Position numbers and translations under genes: made by a program. From positions 2,950,939-3,014,938 of the forward strand of contig NZ_KB933398.1 of assembly GCF_000392615.1 (NCBI RefSeq): DNA of 64,000 nucleotides. The letters are read 5' to 3'. Below are positions 1 to 8,802 of this stretch, piece by piece; the stretch's first letter is position 1; the number at the start of each line of letters is the position of its first letter. The DNA comes from Lysinibacillus sphaericus OT4b.31. Lineage in GTDB: Bacteria; Bacillota; Bacilli; Bacillales_A; Planococcaceae. Below the pieces are notes generated by a model. That model ran no database searches, had not been told where the DNA came from, and saw nothing but the letters and a program-made list of their open reading frames with translations.

Positions 1-413
1 GCAAAAAGAGATTCTACTGATTGTGAATGATAGAGCGCTCCATGAATCCCACCACCAAATGGTGCACGTACTACAATTGGACAAGTCCAGTCGTTGTTCG
101 AGCGATAACGGATTTTGGCTGCCTCCGATACGATTTGGTTAACAGCCGGCATGATGAAGTCTGCAAACTGCATTTCAGCGATTGGGCGCATGCCATACAT
201 GGCTGCACCAATGCCAACTCCTGCAATTGCACTTTCCGCAAGCGGAGTATCAAGTACACGATACTCACCAAATTGTTCGTAAAGACCAGTTGTTGCTTTG
301 AAAACGCCGCCTTTACGACCAACGTCTTCTCCTAAAATGAAAACACGGTCATCGCGTTCCATCTCTTCCTTCATCGCTAATGTAATCGCATCAATATAAG
401 ACATTACTGCCAT
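1..413 (-). CDS. bkdAB: branched-chain 2-oxo-acid dehydrogenase E1 beta subunit, partial
   Basis: Reads off the left edge of the window, so only the first 137 codons are present. The start ATG (413-411) overlaps the stop of bkdAA in a TAATG, which fixes the start and shows translational coupling. The N-terminus reads MAVMSYIDAITLAMKEEMER, followed by an FILGEDVG motif, as expected for the thiamine-diphosphate-dependent E1 beta (transketolase-like) family. With E1 alpha, E2 and E3 it decarboxylates the 2-oxo acids of Val, Leu and Ile to the branched acyl-CoA primers of iso/anteiso fatty acids. The E2 gene should follow to the left of the window. The truncation is only the window edge, and the reading frame is intact. 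Confidence 0.95.
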   Translation of the reverse strand, partial: MAVMSYIDAITLAMKEEMERDDRVFILGEDVGRKGGVFKATTGLYEQFGEYRVLDTPLAESAIAGVGIGAAMYGMRPIAEMQFADFIMPAVNQIVSEAAKIRYRSNNDWTCPIVVRAPFGGGIHGALYHSQSVESLF

Positions 414-1429
414 TACACGTCACCTCCGTCCACTGGTGCATATACGTATTTCAGTGCTTCCTCCGGCTTGGCATAAGGTGCTGCTTCCGCATAATCTGTC
501 GCTTCATTCACCTCTGCCATGACACGGTCTTCTATTTCAGCACGAAGCGTTTCTGTCATAACACCAACATCTTGTAAGTACTTTTCAAATAATACAATAG
601 GGTCCTTGGCCTTTCCTTCTGCAATATCTTCAGCTGTTCGATATTGACGATCATCATCATCCGAAGAGTGCGCTGTTAATCGGAAAGTCACTGTTTCTAT
701 TAAACTTGGACCACCACCACTACGTGCACGATCTGCTGCCTCTTTAATAACTTTATATACTTGCAATGGACATTTACCGTCAACAGTTACACCTGGCATG
801 CCATAGCCAATGCCACGATCAGATACTTTAGCACAGCCTAACTGGCGCTCTACTGGTACTGAGATTGCGTATTGATTATTTTCTACCATAATAATTACTG
901 GCAGTTTATGCACACCTGCGAAGTTCGCCCCTTCATGGAAGTCCCCTTGGTTAGACGATCCTTCACCTAAGGTAACAAAGGAAACGAAGTCCTCATTTTG
1001 TAAACGTCCAGCAAGCGCTACCCCCACTGCATGTGGAACTTGCGTTGTAACTGGTGAGGAACCCGTCAAAATACGATTTTTCTTTTGTCCAAAATGTCCA
1101 GGCATTTGGCGACCACCTGAATTTGGATCCTCAGCCTTAGCAAAAGCGGATAACATTAACTCTTTTGGTGTCATACCAAAATGTAACACAACGCCCATAT
1201 CTCGATAATAAGGTGCAATATAATCTTTCTCCTTATTCAAGGCAAAGGCTGCCCCTACTTGTGCTGCCTCCTGTCCCTGACAAGAGATAACAAATGGAAT
1301 TTTTCCTGAACGATTTAACAGCCACATACGTTCATCCAGTCTTCTAGCCATTAACATTGTTTCGAACATAGCAAGTACATCTTCATTTGATAAACCCAAA
1401 TCTTCATGTTTTATTTGAACATCTTGCAT
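413..1429 (-). CDS. bkdAA: branched-chain 2-oxo-acid dehydrogenase E1 alpha subunit
   Basis: A 338-residue thiamine-diphosphate-dependent E1 alpha subunit. The cofactor-binding stretch GEGSSNQGDFHEG, followed by ENNQYAIS, lies at about residues 155-190. The GGRQMPGHFG segment near residue 105 and the ILTGSSPVTTQVPHAVGVA stretch after it are typical of the family. It decarboxylates branched 2-oxo acids and hands the acyl group to the E2 lipoyl domain. The start ATG has a GAGGGGTG ribosome site 5 nt upstream. It overlaps bkdAB by one base and follows lpd by 76 nt, so the genes form one transcript. Pyruvate dehydrogenase E1 alpha is the main alternative, but linkage to leucine dehydrogenase favours the branched-chain complex. 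Confidence 0.95.
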   Translation of the reverse strand: MQDVQIKHEDLGLSNEDVLAMFETMLMARRLDERMWLLNRSGKIPFVISCQGQEAAQVGAAFALNKEKDYIAPYYRDMGVVLHFGMTPKELMLSAFAKAEDPNSGGRQMPGHFGQKKNRILTGSSPVTTQVPHAVGVALAGRLQNEDFVSFVTLGEGSSNQGDFHEGANFAGVHKLPVIIMVENNQYAISVPVERQLGCAKVSDRGIGYGMPGVTVDGKCPLQVYKVIKEAADRARSGGGPSLIETVTFRLTAHSSDDDDRQYRTAEDIAEGKAKDPIVLFEKYLQDVGVMTETLRAEIEDRVMAEVNEATDYAEAAPYAKPEEALKYVYAPVDGGDV

Positions 1430-1505
1430 ACGAACACCCCTCTCGTATTAAAAAAATTCTATAGCGCTTTAAATCCCCACATAAAATGCGCTTTCAGCTA
1501 ATCAT

Positions 1506-2933
1506 TTAAAAGTGAAGCGCCCGATCATCGACTGCTAACGCGGACTCCACCAAGACCTCATTCAGTGATGGATGTGGATGGATAGCCTGACTAATTTCCC
1601 ACGGCGTAGCGTCAAGTAACTTAGCAAGAGAAGCCTCTCCTATTAAATCTGTCACGTGCGGTCCTACCATATGAATACCCAAAATATCATTTGTCTGCTC
1701 ATCAGCAACAATTTTCACAAAGCCATCCGTTTCCCCATTAACAAGTGCCTTACCGATTGCTTTAAATGGGAACTTACCGACTTTTATGACATAGTCCTGC
1801 TCGCGTGCAGCACTTTCTGTTAAGCCAATGCTTGCAACTTCAGGATAGGAATAAACACATTTTGGTACCTTCAGTACATCAAGTGCTTCTGTTGTCCCTG
1901 TGGCAATGTGTTCAATTGCAGACAATCCTTCATGAGAAGCTACATGCGCCAATTGCAAGCCACCGATAACATCTCCTATAGCATACATATGTGATTCTTT
2001 GGTTTGATAAGTATTTCGTACTTGGATAAAGCCATTTTCAATTTCAATTTCTGTATTTTCTAAACCGATACCTTGCGTATTTGCTTCACGTCCTACACAA
2101 AGTAATAATTTATCTGCCTCAAATAATTCTTCCTTGTCATTAAGTGCAGCTGAAATGAAAACGTTATCATTTTCAATTTTAAAGGTTGCTGTATCTAACT
2201 TAGCGTTCGTCACTATGCGGACGCCTCTTTTTTCAAGTTGTTTCGTTACTTCTTTGACGATATCTGCATCTTCCGCAGGTAAAATAGATGGGCCGTATTC
2301 TATAACCGTTACATAAACGCCAAAATCACAAAGCATGGATGCCCACTCTATACCGATAACTCCGCCACCAACAATTAGTAACGACCTTGGTAAATTCTCC
2401 ATTTGCAACGCATGATCAGAGTTCATAACGTAATTTCCGTCAACAGTTAGACCTGCCATACCTCTAGGTTTAGACCCCGTTGCGATAACAACATTTGTCG
2501 GTACAAGCATTTCATTTTCTTCGCCATTGTTCATTTCAACCGAAATGGTACCTGGCATTGGAGAAAAAATAGACGGACCCAAAATTCGTCCTGTTCCTTC
2601 ATACACATCGATTTTGCCTTTTTTCATCAGTGTATTCACACCTTGACTTAATTGCTCAACAACGGCTTGCTTTCTGGCCTGTACCTTATCGAATTGCAAT
2701 GTAACTCCTTCAATGTCTACACCAAATTCACTCGCTGTTTTATTGGCCATACGGTACACTTCGGCACTTCGAAGTAACGCTTTACTAGGGATACAACCTT
2801 TATGCAAGCATGTTCCTCCAAGTCGCTCTCGTTCAACAATGGCTGTTTTCAAGCCTAGTTGTGCTGCGCGAATTGCAGCTACATAGCCACCTGTACCACC
2901 GCCTAAGATGACAACATCATAATTTTGAGCCAT
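1506..2933 (-). CDS. lpdV: dihydrolipoyl dehydrogenase (E3) of the branched-chain complex
   Basis: A 475-residue FAD-dependent disulfide oxidoreductase that reoxidises the dihydrolipoyl arm of E2 and passes electrons to NAD+. Residues 10-16 carry the FAD-binding GGGTGGY. The redox-active pair is CLHKGC (Cys42 and Cys47). A second dinucleotide fold, IVGGGVIGIEWASM, lies near residue 190, and the C-terminal HPHPSLNE has the catalytic His. Length is normal for the family. The ribosome site is AAGGGGGAA, 7 nt before ATG. It sits in the position of B. subtilis lpdV, upstream of bkdAA, but the usual ptb and buk genes are missing; see the gap after bcd. Confidence 0.95.
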   Translation of the reverse strand: MAQNYDVVILGGGTGGYVAAIRAAQLGLKTAIVERERLGGTCLHKGCIPSKALLRSAEVYRMANKTASEFGVDIEGVTLQFDKVQARKQAVVEQLSQGVNTLMKKGKIDVYEGTGRILGPSIFSPMPGTISVEMNNGEENEMLVPTNVVIATGSKPRGMAGLTVDGNYVMNSDHALQMENLPRSLLIVGGGVIGIEWASMLCDFGVYVTVIEYGPSILPAEDADIVKEVTKQLEKRGVRIVTNAKLDTATFKIENDNVFISAALNDKEELFEADKLLLCVGREANTQGIGLENTEIEIENGFIQVRNTYQTKESHMYAIGDVIGGLQLAHVASHEGLSAIEHIATGTTEALDVLKVPKCVYSYPEVASIGLTESAAREQDYVIKVGKFPFKAIGKALVNGETDGFVKIVADEQTNDILGIHMVGPHVTDLIGEASLAKLLDATPWEISQAIHPHPSLNEVLVESALAVDDRALHF

Positions 2934-2940
2934 TCGATAT

Positions 2941-3212
2941 TCCCCCTTATAAAAAAAGTGCTAATGCATCCCTTACCCAAGACAAGCGCTGACCTCCTTG
3001 TGGTGATTGCTCAGTTGAAAGCGCAGCCACTGTAAGGATTTAGTACAATCGTACCCGTCAGAGAAACCAACGTGAAAGTAAGTGTTCACTTCACTTGAGA
3101 AAGGATGAAGATGAAGCTTAAGCTCAGACATCATTTAAAGCTTATATTTCTTAATCTTTATAATAGAAGAAGTCGACAAAGCGACTTCTTTTAGCTACTA
3201 GATAATTATTTA
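2941..3212. other. 272-bp gap between bcd and lpd, no gene
   Basis: No convincing coding frame. In B. subtilis the space between bcd and lpdV holds buk. Here it contains a terminator-like hairpin just after bcd and an AT-moderate stretch with short hairpin potential (AAGTG and CACTT arms near 3078-3096). No T-box sequence or riboswitch core was recognised. It may be the untranslated leader of a separate lpd-bkd transcript. Confidence 0.4.
3167..3190 (-). terminator. hairpin after bcd
   Basis: Perfect 9-bp arms AAGAAGTCG and CGACTTCTT with a 6-nt loop, 23 nt past the bcd stop. The T-run is weak in the minus direction (CTATTATA) and a little better in plus (TTTT), so termination may be partial. 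Confidence 0.5.
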
Positions 3213-4307
3213 TTAACGACCGTGCAAAATATTTTTTTCATTTTTTAAAAATTGACTACGTGACTTAGCTACACGAGCAATACGTTCTTCTGCTAAACGA
3301 TTGGCTGCCACATAGGTTGGCACACCATCACGTTTTGAAATGGCAAAGATTCTTTCAATACTATCGTAAATACCATCCACACGTTTCATCGCACGTTCAC
3401 GATTATAACCGTATAATTCATCTGCAACATTGATAACGCCACCTGCGTTAATAACATAATCAGGTGCATACACTATACCTAATTCATGTAAGTAATCTCC
3501 ATGGCGTGAGTCCTGTAATTGGTTGTTTGCCGAACCAGCAATGACCTTCGCTTTTAACTGTGGAATCGTGTCGTCATTTAAAATGGCTCCAAGTGCACAT
3601 GGTGAGAAAATATCAGCGTCTTGTGAGTAGATTTCCTCTGGTGCCACTGCTATTGCACCAAAGTCATTCACAACACGGTCAATGGCTGCTTGGTTAATAT
3701 CTGTTACAACAAGTTTTGCACCTTCATTATGTAAATACTCGCAAAGCTTGTATGCTACATTTCCTAGCCCCTGTACAGCAATTGTACGGCCCTCTAGCAT
3801 TTCCGAACCAAACGCTTCCTTTGCTGCGGCTTTCATACCACGATATACACCATAAGCAGTTACTGGCGACGGATTTCCTGATGAGCCAAATGCTGGAGAG
3901 ATTCCTGTTACATAATTTGTCTCCTCATGAATTAAATCCATATCTGTCACTGTTGTACCAACATCTTCGGCCGTAATATAGCGACCGTTCAGTCCTTGAA
4001 TGAATCGTCCTAATGCACGAAACATTTCTTCATTTTTATCTGTAAATGGGTCACCGATAATGACCGTTTTTCCACCGCCGAGGTTTAGACCAGCTGCTGC
4101 ATTTTTATATGTCATGCCGCGTGCCAAGCGCAATGCGTCCTCAATCGCATTTTCTTCTGTTGCGTATGTCCACATACGTGCACCGCCTAGTGCTGGTCCA
4201 AGTGTTGTGTCATGGATAGCGATAATCGCTTTTAACCCTGATGCTTCATCTTGGCAAAATACCAATTGTTCATAATCATACTTTTCCATATACTTGAAGA
4301 TTTCCAT
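3213..4307 (-). CDS. bcd: leucine dehydrogenase
   Basis: NAD-dependent oxidative deamination of Leu, Val and Ile to their 2-oxo acids, feeding the Bkd complex encoded downstream. The open frame extends 17 codons further upstream, but the protein begins [20 protein letters not shown], where B. subtilis Bcd starts, giving 364 residues, the same length. AAAGGGGCG precedes this ATG (4307-4305). The glycine-rich [10 protein letters not shown] and the catalytic [14 protein letters not shown] (Lys in GGGK) are present, as is the Rossmann [13 protein letters not shown]. Unlike B. subtilis, no ptb lies upstream and no buk downstream. The upstream region carries a CodY box, so repression under amino-acid sufficiency is likely. 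Confidence 0.96.
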   Translation of the reverse strand: MEIFKYMEKYDYEQLVFCQDEASGLKAIIAIHDTTLGPALGGARMWTYATEENAIEDALRLARGMTYKNAAAGLNLGGGKTVIIGDPFTDKNEEMFRALGRFIQGLNGRYITAEDVGTTVTDMDLIHEETNYVTGISPAFGSSGNPSPVTAYGVYRGMKAAAKEAFGSEMLEGRTIAVQGLGNVAYKLCEYLHNEGAKLVVTDINQAAIDRVVNDFGAIAVAPEEIYSQDADIFSPCALGAILNDDTIPQLKAKVIAGSANNQLQDSRHGDYLHELGIVYAPDYVINAGGVINVADELYGYNRERAMKRVDGIYDSIERIFAISKRDGVPTYVAANRLAEERIARVAKSRSQFLKNEKNILHGR

Positions 4308-4476
4308 GAAAACTCGCCCCTTTGCTTTGAAAAGTGCATCCCCAAATGCCCATTCCAATCAAGTTATTAATAGTAATAAAACTATTTTGTAATGGATAAT
4401 ATTGCACCATTTAATTTTACAATACTGACAATTTCACAATTTCGCAACTATTATTACACTTTCTCTATTAAGAAAG

Positions 4477-4491
4477 AATTTTCTAAAAATT
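4477..4491. promoter_or_regulatory. CodY box upstream of bcd
   Basis: AATTTTCTAAAAATT differs from the CodY consensus AATTTTCWGAAAATT at one base. It lies 170 bp upstream of the bcd start and 124 bp upstream of yqzF, in their divergent control region. CodY control of branched-chain amino-acid catabolism is established in B. subtilis; binding here is inferred from the match. Confidence 0.7.
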
Positions 4492-4560
4492 CAGTTCCTA
4501 TCACTAGTTTTCTATAACTCACTACAGCGCTCGCAAACTATGACTGGCACATAGGCTTTC

Positions 4561-4588
4561 TTGACATTCCATCATCCACAGGTACAAT
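4561..4588 (+). promoter_or_regulatory. sigma-A promoter of yqzF
   Basis: Consensus -35 TTGACA (4561-4566), a 16-bp spacer and TACAAT (4583-4588), followed by a GAGGAGGG ribosome site and the yqzF ATG at 4615. Confidence 0.75.
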
Positions 4589-4614
4589 TAAACTAGGTAT
4601 GAGGAGGGATACGC

Positions 4615-4851
4615 ATGGCTCGTTTTGCTGCATTCATTGTAATGCTTATTCCTGGTCTTATGGCTGCAGGTGGCATTAAATTTATGCGTGATACATTATT
4701 CGGTAAGCTCATCTCACCTTTCCCATTTTTATGGCTACAATTTGTTGTTGGCATCATATTCTTTGTTGTCGGCTTTGGCTTTTTCGCAGGCTTTTTACTT
4801 CACCGCGATCGAAAAAAAGGAAAAGTGGCTCCGCGCTTCCAAAAAAAATAG
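4615..4851 (+). CDS. yqzF: DUF2627 small membrane protein YqzF
   Basis: A 78-residue protein with two hydrophobic segments (about 5-21 and 37-62) around a short loop with conserved MRDT and SPFPFLWLQF, ending in a basic tail (HRDRKKGK). This fits the DUF2627 family, found between bkd genes and the glycerophosphodiesterase gene yqiK in Bacillus, which is its position here. Function is unknown. It has its own sigma-A promoter and a strong GAGGAGGG site, and ends in a shared bidirectional terminator. Confidence 0.85.
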   Translation: MARFAAFIVMLIPGLMAAGGIKFMRDTLFGKLISPFPFLWLQFVVGIIFFVVGFGFFAGFLLHRDRKKGKVAPRFQKK

Positions 4852-4897
4852 AAATAGCTATCCAAATAAGTCGTTTTGACTTACTGGATAGCTATTT
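4852..4897. terminator. bidirectional terminator between yqzF and the phosphodiesterase gene
   Basis: Perfect 12-bp arms AAATAGCTATCC (4852-4863) and GGATAGCTATTT (4886-4897), with T-rich flanks on both strands, between convergent genes. Confidence 0.85.
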
Positions 4898-5626
4898 TTA
4901 TTGACGTTGTTGTATTGCGATCACCTTATCAGGGAAATCTGTAATCCAGCCAACAACAGCTGGATGTGGATTCGTCAAAAATTTTTCATTTCCATCAATC
5001 GCATAAAAACGACATGCTTTAGCGCTTGCTACACATGCCTCTAAATAGCGTGGTTTATAATACTTTTTATGCATATGCACGCTGTCAATTGCTTGGTAAT
5101 CACATAATAAATCCCATTTCAATTTTTTGGTGGCGATAAGTGCTGTCTCATATTGTGGCGTATATTGTTTCACCATTTCTAATAACTCATAGTGAAACGA
5201 TGAAAAATGACTGCCCTCAGGTAATGTTAGTCCTTGAAGCATACGGACAAGTGCACCTTTATTGTCAAGGATAGTCGATTTTAATTCGACATTTAGTGGG
5301 AGTTGTTGTGTATTTGCCCACGCTAAAACTGCATCAAACACTGGAATTTTATACGATGAAAATAGTCGTGCCCACGGCTTTCCAAGTTTAAACCGCTGTA
5401 GCTCATCTATCGTACATGCATTCACAAGTTTATTGATGCCAACTAGTCTTGATAATTGTGGATCATGGTACACAACTGGTACCCCTTCTTTTGACAGCTG
5501 AATATCTATTTCAATACCGTCAGCTCCAAGCTCTAGTGCTTTTTCAAAAGCTTTAAAACTATTTTCAAGTGCATAAGCCGAAGCTCCCCGATGTGCAAAA
5601 ACAGGGACAAACGATTCGTTAGACAT
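4898..5626 (-). CDS. yqiK: glycerophosphodiester phosphodiesterase
   Basis: A 242-residue GDPD-family enzyme hydrolysing glycerophosphodiesters to glycerol 3-phosphate and an alcohol. The active-site strands are visible: FAHRGASAYALENSFKAF (His, Arg, Glu-Asn), then GADGIEIDIQLSKEGVPVVYHDPQLSR with the Glu-Asp metal ligands and the general-acid His. There is no signal peptide, so it is probably cytoplasmic. It overlaps the end of the FapA-like gene by 8 nt, so translation is probably coupled; only a weak GGTGA precedes its ATG. It occupies the yqiK position beside yqzF. Confidence 0.9.
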   Translation of the reverse strand: MSNESFVPVFAHRGASAYALENSFKAFEKALELGADGIEIDIQLSKEGVPVVYHDPQLSRLVGINKLVNACTIDELQRFKLGKPWARLFSSYKIPVFDAVLAWANTQQLPLNVELKSTILDNKGALVRMLQGLTLPEGSHFSSFHYELLEMVKQYTPQYETALIATKKLKWDLLCDYQAIDSVHMHKKYYKPRYLEACVASAKACRFYAIDGNEKFLTNPHPAVVGWITDFPDKVIAIQQRQ

Positions 5627-7190
5627 TTAATTCACCGAATTCGAGTAAAAATTTACCATTTGTCACTTTAGTCAATAGTGATGATTTTTTGCCGATTTGA
5701 ATATACGTACCTGGATGCGCTTCCTTTTTCACGATAATTTCTTCTTTTCCGGCATGGCGCATTTCATCCATCATTAACTTAATTTCACGATCTACCGTCA
5801 CTGCCTCGGCCTTCATTTTTGACAAACTCTGCTTGGTTTGCTCAAAAGTAGCAATTTGTTGTGTAGTCATTTGATTGAGGAGTGGTAATAAGCTCTTAAG
5901 CTTCGCTTCATGATCAGCGATTTCCGATTGCAGTTGTTTAAGCATTGTTGCTTTTTCCTGCATCAATGAATAGCTCTCCTGTTTATTGACACTTTCAATG
6001 ATTAAATCTGTTCGACGCTCTAAACGATTTCCAGAAATAGCGGTAACAATAGAACTTTTTGCAACAGCTTGACCACCAATAATTTTACCCTTGCGTTCAT
6101 CTACAAAAATAGAATGTGCCGAAAGTTGCGAGCCAAGTGAATAAAAGCCTATATGGATACTGTCAGCTGCTACTAAATTGGCTTCATTTACATGTTTTAC
6201 GAAAATGTTGCCGCCCGCTTCCACAAGCGTAGAGCCAAGGCCAAAAATACCACCCCGAATATACACATCACCCTCAATGGATTTGATGAGTTTCGCTCCA
6301 CTTACGCCTTCTGCTCCTTCAATCGAAATATCGCCTGTCGCAATCACTGTATAACCAGAAGTAACAGTCCCTTTAATGCTTAAAGACCCATTAAATTCTA
6401 AGTTGCCCGTTCCAACTCCAACATCTCCATTTATTGGTAAATGACGGTTAACGCCTATCATACCTTTGACATCATCTAAAACACCAGCTATTTTTGACCG
6501 GATGACAGTTTTGCCATCTTCCTCTACTTCATAGGCTGATTTTTTGTCATAACGAATAGGGAAATCACGCCCTGGCGCCGCAGCTAAAATGTCACCGCAT
6601 ACATTTTGACCTGGTTGACCTAATGTTGCAGGAATTTTTTCACCAAGCCACGATCCCTCTGAGATTTCTGATATAAAATTCATATCATAGTAATCAGCTT
6701 TTCCGTCTTCACGAATAACGGGTTTTCTCTCTGGTTTTGGTAAATATGTAATTTGCGCATCTGTTCCTGCTACCGGTGATGTTCCTTGAGCAATTAAAAA
6801 TGCTTTCCCTGGTTCAATTTTAGTAATATCAAAATCTAAAATTCCATGTGTAATACCTTCGTTTGCTAGTGTTTCAACTATTTGTTGAGTTAACTTATCT
6901 TTATTCTTATGAATGTAGTCTGTTGTTTCATATATAAATATAGAGGCAGACATTTTATCTCGTGCAATTTCAGCTTCTACATTTGGAAGCCAACGTCCAA
7001 TTTCAACAGGACTTGTACCTTCTGTCGCTAATACAGTTTTCAATGTAGAAAAATTAGACAGTTTTAATCGTGGATGACTACGTAAGATGCCGTCAAATTC
7101 TTTTAATGGAAAACCAGCACTATATGTAAGCATAAATACCTTTCCGTTTTCTTCCGATATTTCGAAGTTATCATTCCGAACTAGGATCAC
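5619..7190 (-). CDS. FapA-family polymer-forming protein (DUF342)
   Basis: 523 residues. An N-terminal region of about 150 residues is followed by a DUF342/FapA core of repeated beta-helix-like turns (NGDVGVGTGNLEFNGSLSIKGTV, then GDISIEGAEGVSGA and IRGGIFGLG) up to about residue 390. A long coiled coil (about 395-470, many Lys/Glu/Gln) precedes a small C-terminal beta domain. Start is GTG with an AAGGAGGAGG site. The family forms bactofilin-like scaffolds, and some members are flagellar or sporulation linked. No specific role can be assigned here. It is co-transcribed with the phosphodiesterase gene. Confidence 0.8.
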   Translation of the reverse strand: MILVRNDNFEISEENGKVFMLTYSAGFPLKEFDGILRSHPRLKLSNFSTLKTVLATEGTSPVEIGRWLPNVEAEIARDKMSASIFIYETTDYIHKNKDKLTQQIVETLANEGITHGILDFDITKIEPGKAFLIAQGTSPVAGTDAQITYLPKPERKPVIREDGKADYYDMNFISEISEGSWLGEKIPATLGQPGQNVCGDILAAAPGRDFPIRYDKKSAYEVEEDGKTVIRSKIAGVLDDVKGMIGVNRHLPINGDVGVGTGNLEFNGSLSIKGTVTSGYTVIATGDISIEGAEGVSGAKLIKSIEGDVYIRGGIFGLGSTLVEAGGNIFVKHVNEANLVAADSIHIGFYSLGSQLSAHSIFVDERKGKIIGGQAVAKSSIVTAISGNRLERRTDLIIESVNKQESYSLMQEKATMLKQLQSEIADHEAKLKSLLPLLNQMTTQQIATFEQTKQSLSKMKAEAVTVDREIKLMMDEMRHAGKEEIIVKKEAHPGTYIQIGKKSSLLTKVTNGKFLLEFGELNV

Positions 7191-7515
7191 GTTACCTCCT
7201 CCTTCCCTCTATCTGTAAGTATATACAATCTATTTACATTTGTTTAGAGACAATTGTCACTACTCACAAAGAAAATACCCCTACTTTATCAGTAATGTTA
7301 CGATAGAATCCAAGCATTTTCATCGGCAATAATAGCCTATTTATACTATACAAAAACATAATTTACGTCATTAAAAGGTTGGTACTGCCATAATTGTACA
7401 AAATTTCTGTAAAATAAAGTCAGTCTATATTTTATCTTTTTCTACACTTAACTACTAGGGATGTCTTCCTCACTATTTTTTGTTTACTTAGTATTGGGTC
7501 TTGTCTCCTAAATTG
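7191..7515. other. intergenic region upstream of the FapA-like gene
   Basis: AT-rich, without a supported gene. It should carry the promoter of the FapA-like gene. I looked for a sigma-D promoter (a GCCGATGA occurs on the minus strand near 7320), but no TAAA lies at the required 15-bp distance. Confidence 0.4.
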
Positions 7516-7567
7516 CAAAAAAAATACGCCTCTCAAACAGTCAGCGCAAACTGTCTAAAAAGGCGTT
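7516..7567 (-). terminator. spo0A terminator
   Basis: On the minus strand, arms ACGCCT (7566-7561) and AGGCGT (7531-7526) enclose an inner ACAGT/ACTGT hairpin and are followed by eight T residues. It lies about 90 nt after the spo0A stop. Confidence 0.8.
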
Positions 7568-7657
7568 ATAAATTTCGCTATATCAGCGTTATCTAAAATA
7601 GATTTACCTAGTTATTCTCCGCTAAGCTATCGTACATAAACCCTAGTCTTACCAACG

Positions 7658-8449
7658 TTAGCTCGCCATCATATCGATGCGAATCTTGTCCGCAATCATA
7701 GCGATGAATTCGCTATTTGTCGGCTTGGACTTTAAGTGATGCACCGTATAACCGAACATCGACGAAATAGACTCATAATTGCCACGATTCCAGGCAACTT
7801 CAATGGCATGACGAATGGCACGTTCTACACGTGACGGCGTTGTATTGAATTTTTTCGCGATTTCTGGATATAGAATTTTCGTCACAGAACCTAATAACTC
7901 GATATCTTCATACACCATTTGAATCGCCTCACGTAAATAAGAGTAACCTTTAATATGGGCTGGAACACCGATTTCTTTAATAATGGCTGTAATCGTACTG
8001 TCTAATTGATGCTGATTTAATTTCTGAGGAGCTGTTTGTTGTAAAACACTTGTCTTTTTCGGTAATGTAGCCTTTTGACCTGCACAATGCAAGATCTTCT
8101 GAACCAACTGATCGAACTCAAATGGCTTTAACATAAAGTATGAAGCCCCTAAATCTACTGCTTGTTTCATAACATCCTCTTGTCCAAATGCAGTTAACAT
8201 AATGACTTGTATAGAAGACATACGGTCATTTTGATACATGGCCTCTAATACCGCTAACCCATCAAGATGTGGCATGATAATATCTAGCAATAAAATATCT
8301 GGTGTAAACTCTTCAAGCATTTGAAGACAAATTTTACCATTTGAAGCAGTTGCAATTATTTCAATCTCCGGATGTCCTTGAAAATACTGTTCCATTGTTT
8401 TTAATAACTCACGATTATCATCTGCTATCGCCACTTTTACTTTTGTCAT
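7658..8449 (-). CDS. spo0A: sporulation master response regulator Spo0A
   Basis: 263 residues. The receiver domain (1-125) has the acidic pocket Asp10-Asp11, phospho-acceptor Asp56 in [13 protein letters not shown], a conserved TAFG and the KPFEFD lysine. The C-terminal Spo0A DNA-binding domain (about 150-263) includes [32 protein letters not shown], the recognition helix typical of the family. It turns phosphorelay input into sporulation gene control. Placement downstream of spoIVB and recN is as in Bacillus. The start has an AGAAGGAGGAA site. A TGTCGAA 0A box and a perfect hairpin lie in the leader. Confidence 0.98.
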   Translation of the reverse strand: MTKVKVAIADDNRELLKTMEQYFQGHPEIEIIATASNGKICLQMLEEFTPDILLLDIIMPHLDGLAVLEAMYQNDRMSSIQVIMLTAFGQEDVMKQAVDLGASYFMLKPFEFDQLVQKILHCAGQKATLPKKTSVLQQTAPQKLNQHQLDSTITAIIKEIGVPAHIKGYSYLREAIQMVYEDIELLGSVTKILYPEIAKKFNTTPSRVERAIRHAIEVAWNRGNYESISSMFGYTVHHLKSKPTNSEFIAMIADKIRIDMMAS

Positions 8450-8471
8450 TTCAATTCCTCCTTCTGGACTT

Positions 8472-8491
8472 CGCTTTGAATTATCAAAGCG
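8472..8491. repeat. perfect hairpin in the spo0A leader
   Basis: Arms CGCTTTGA and TCAAAGCG with a 4-nt loop, ending 23 nt before the spo0A start codon on the minus strand, just upstream of the ribosome site. It could be an operator or a leader stem-loop. Confidence 0.5.
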
Positions 8492-8536
8492 TTAAACCTT
8501 TTTCCCCTTTATGCCTTTTTGACACACTGTGGAATT

Positions 8537-8543
8537 TTCGACA
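8537..8543 (-). promoter_or_regulatory. 0A box upstream of spo0A
   Basis: TTCGACA on plus is TGTCGAA on minus, an exact Spo0A-binding heptamer, 88-94 nt before the start codon. A second, weaker TGTCGAT lies near 8618. An AAAGGTTTT about 11 nt upstream of GTCGAAAAT could be a sigma-H promoter overlapping the box, as in autoregulated spo0A. The box is seen; its function is inferred. Confidence 0.6.
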
Positions 8544-8802
8544 TTTTTGTGTTAAAAACCTTTTCTATTTCCAAAAATGAGTATGTAGTCCGATACTTTC
8601 TTTTTATATCGACAATTTACGATATTTCCCAGTGAAATGTCGTGCGCTCATAAGGTTTATTTTAGTTAAAAATTACATATAAAACTACACTTTTTTTTAA
8701 GTATCGATAAATCCCTCTTATTTTGGTATGAAATACTTGGTGAATGAGATAATATATTGCATAAACTTTAGAGAACGGAGCTACCAAAGGCAGCCCCGTT
8801 AT

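Noticed and set aside
2941..3212. T-box leader or remnant of buk/ptb
   Set aside because: No T-box core sequence, and no frame with kinase or acyltransferase motifs.
4541..4560. Sigma-54 promoter
   Set aside because: CTGGCAC is present but no TTGC lies at the right distance.
7310..7330. Sigma-D promoter for the FapA-like gene
   Set aside because: GCCGATGA is present but no TAAA at the 15-bp spacing.
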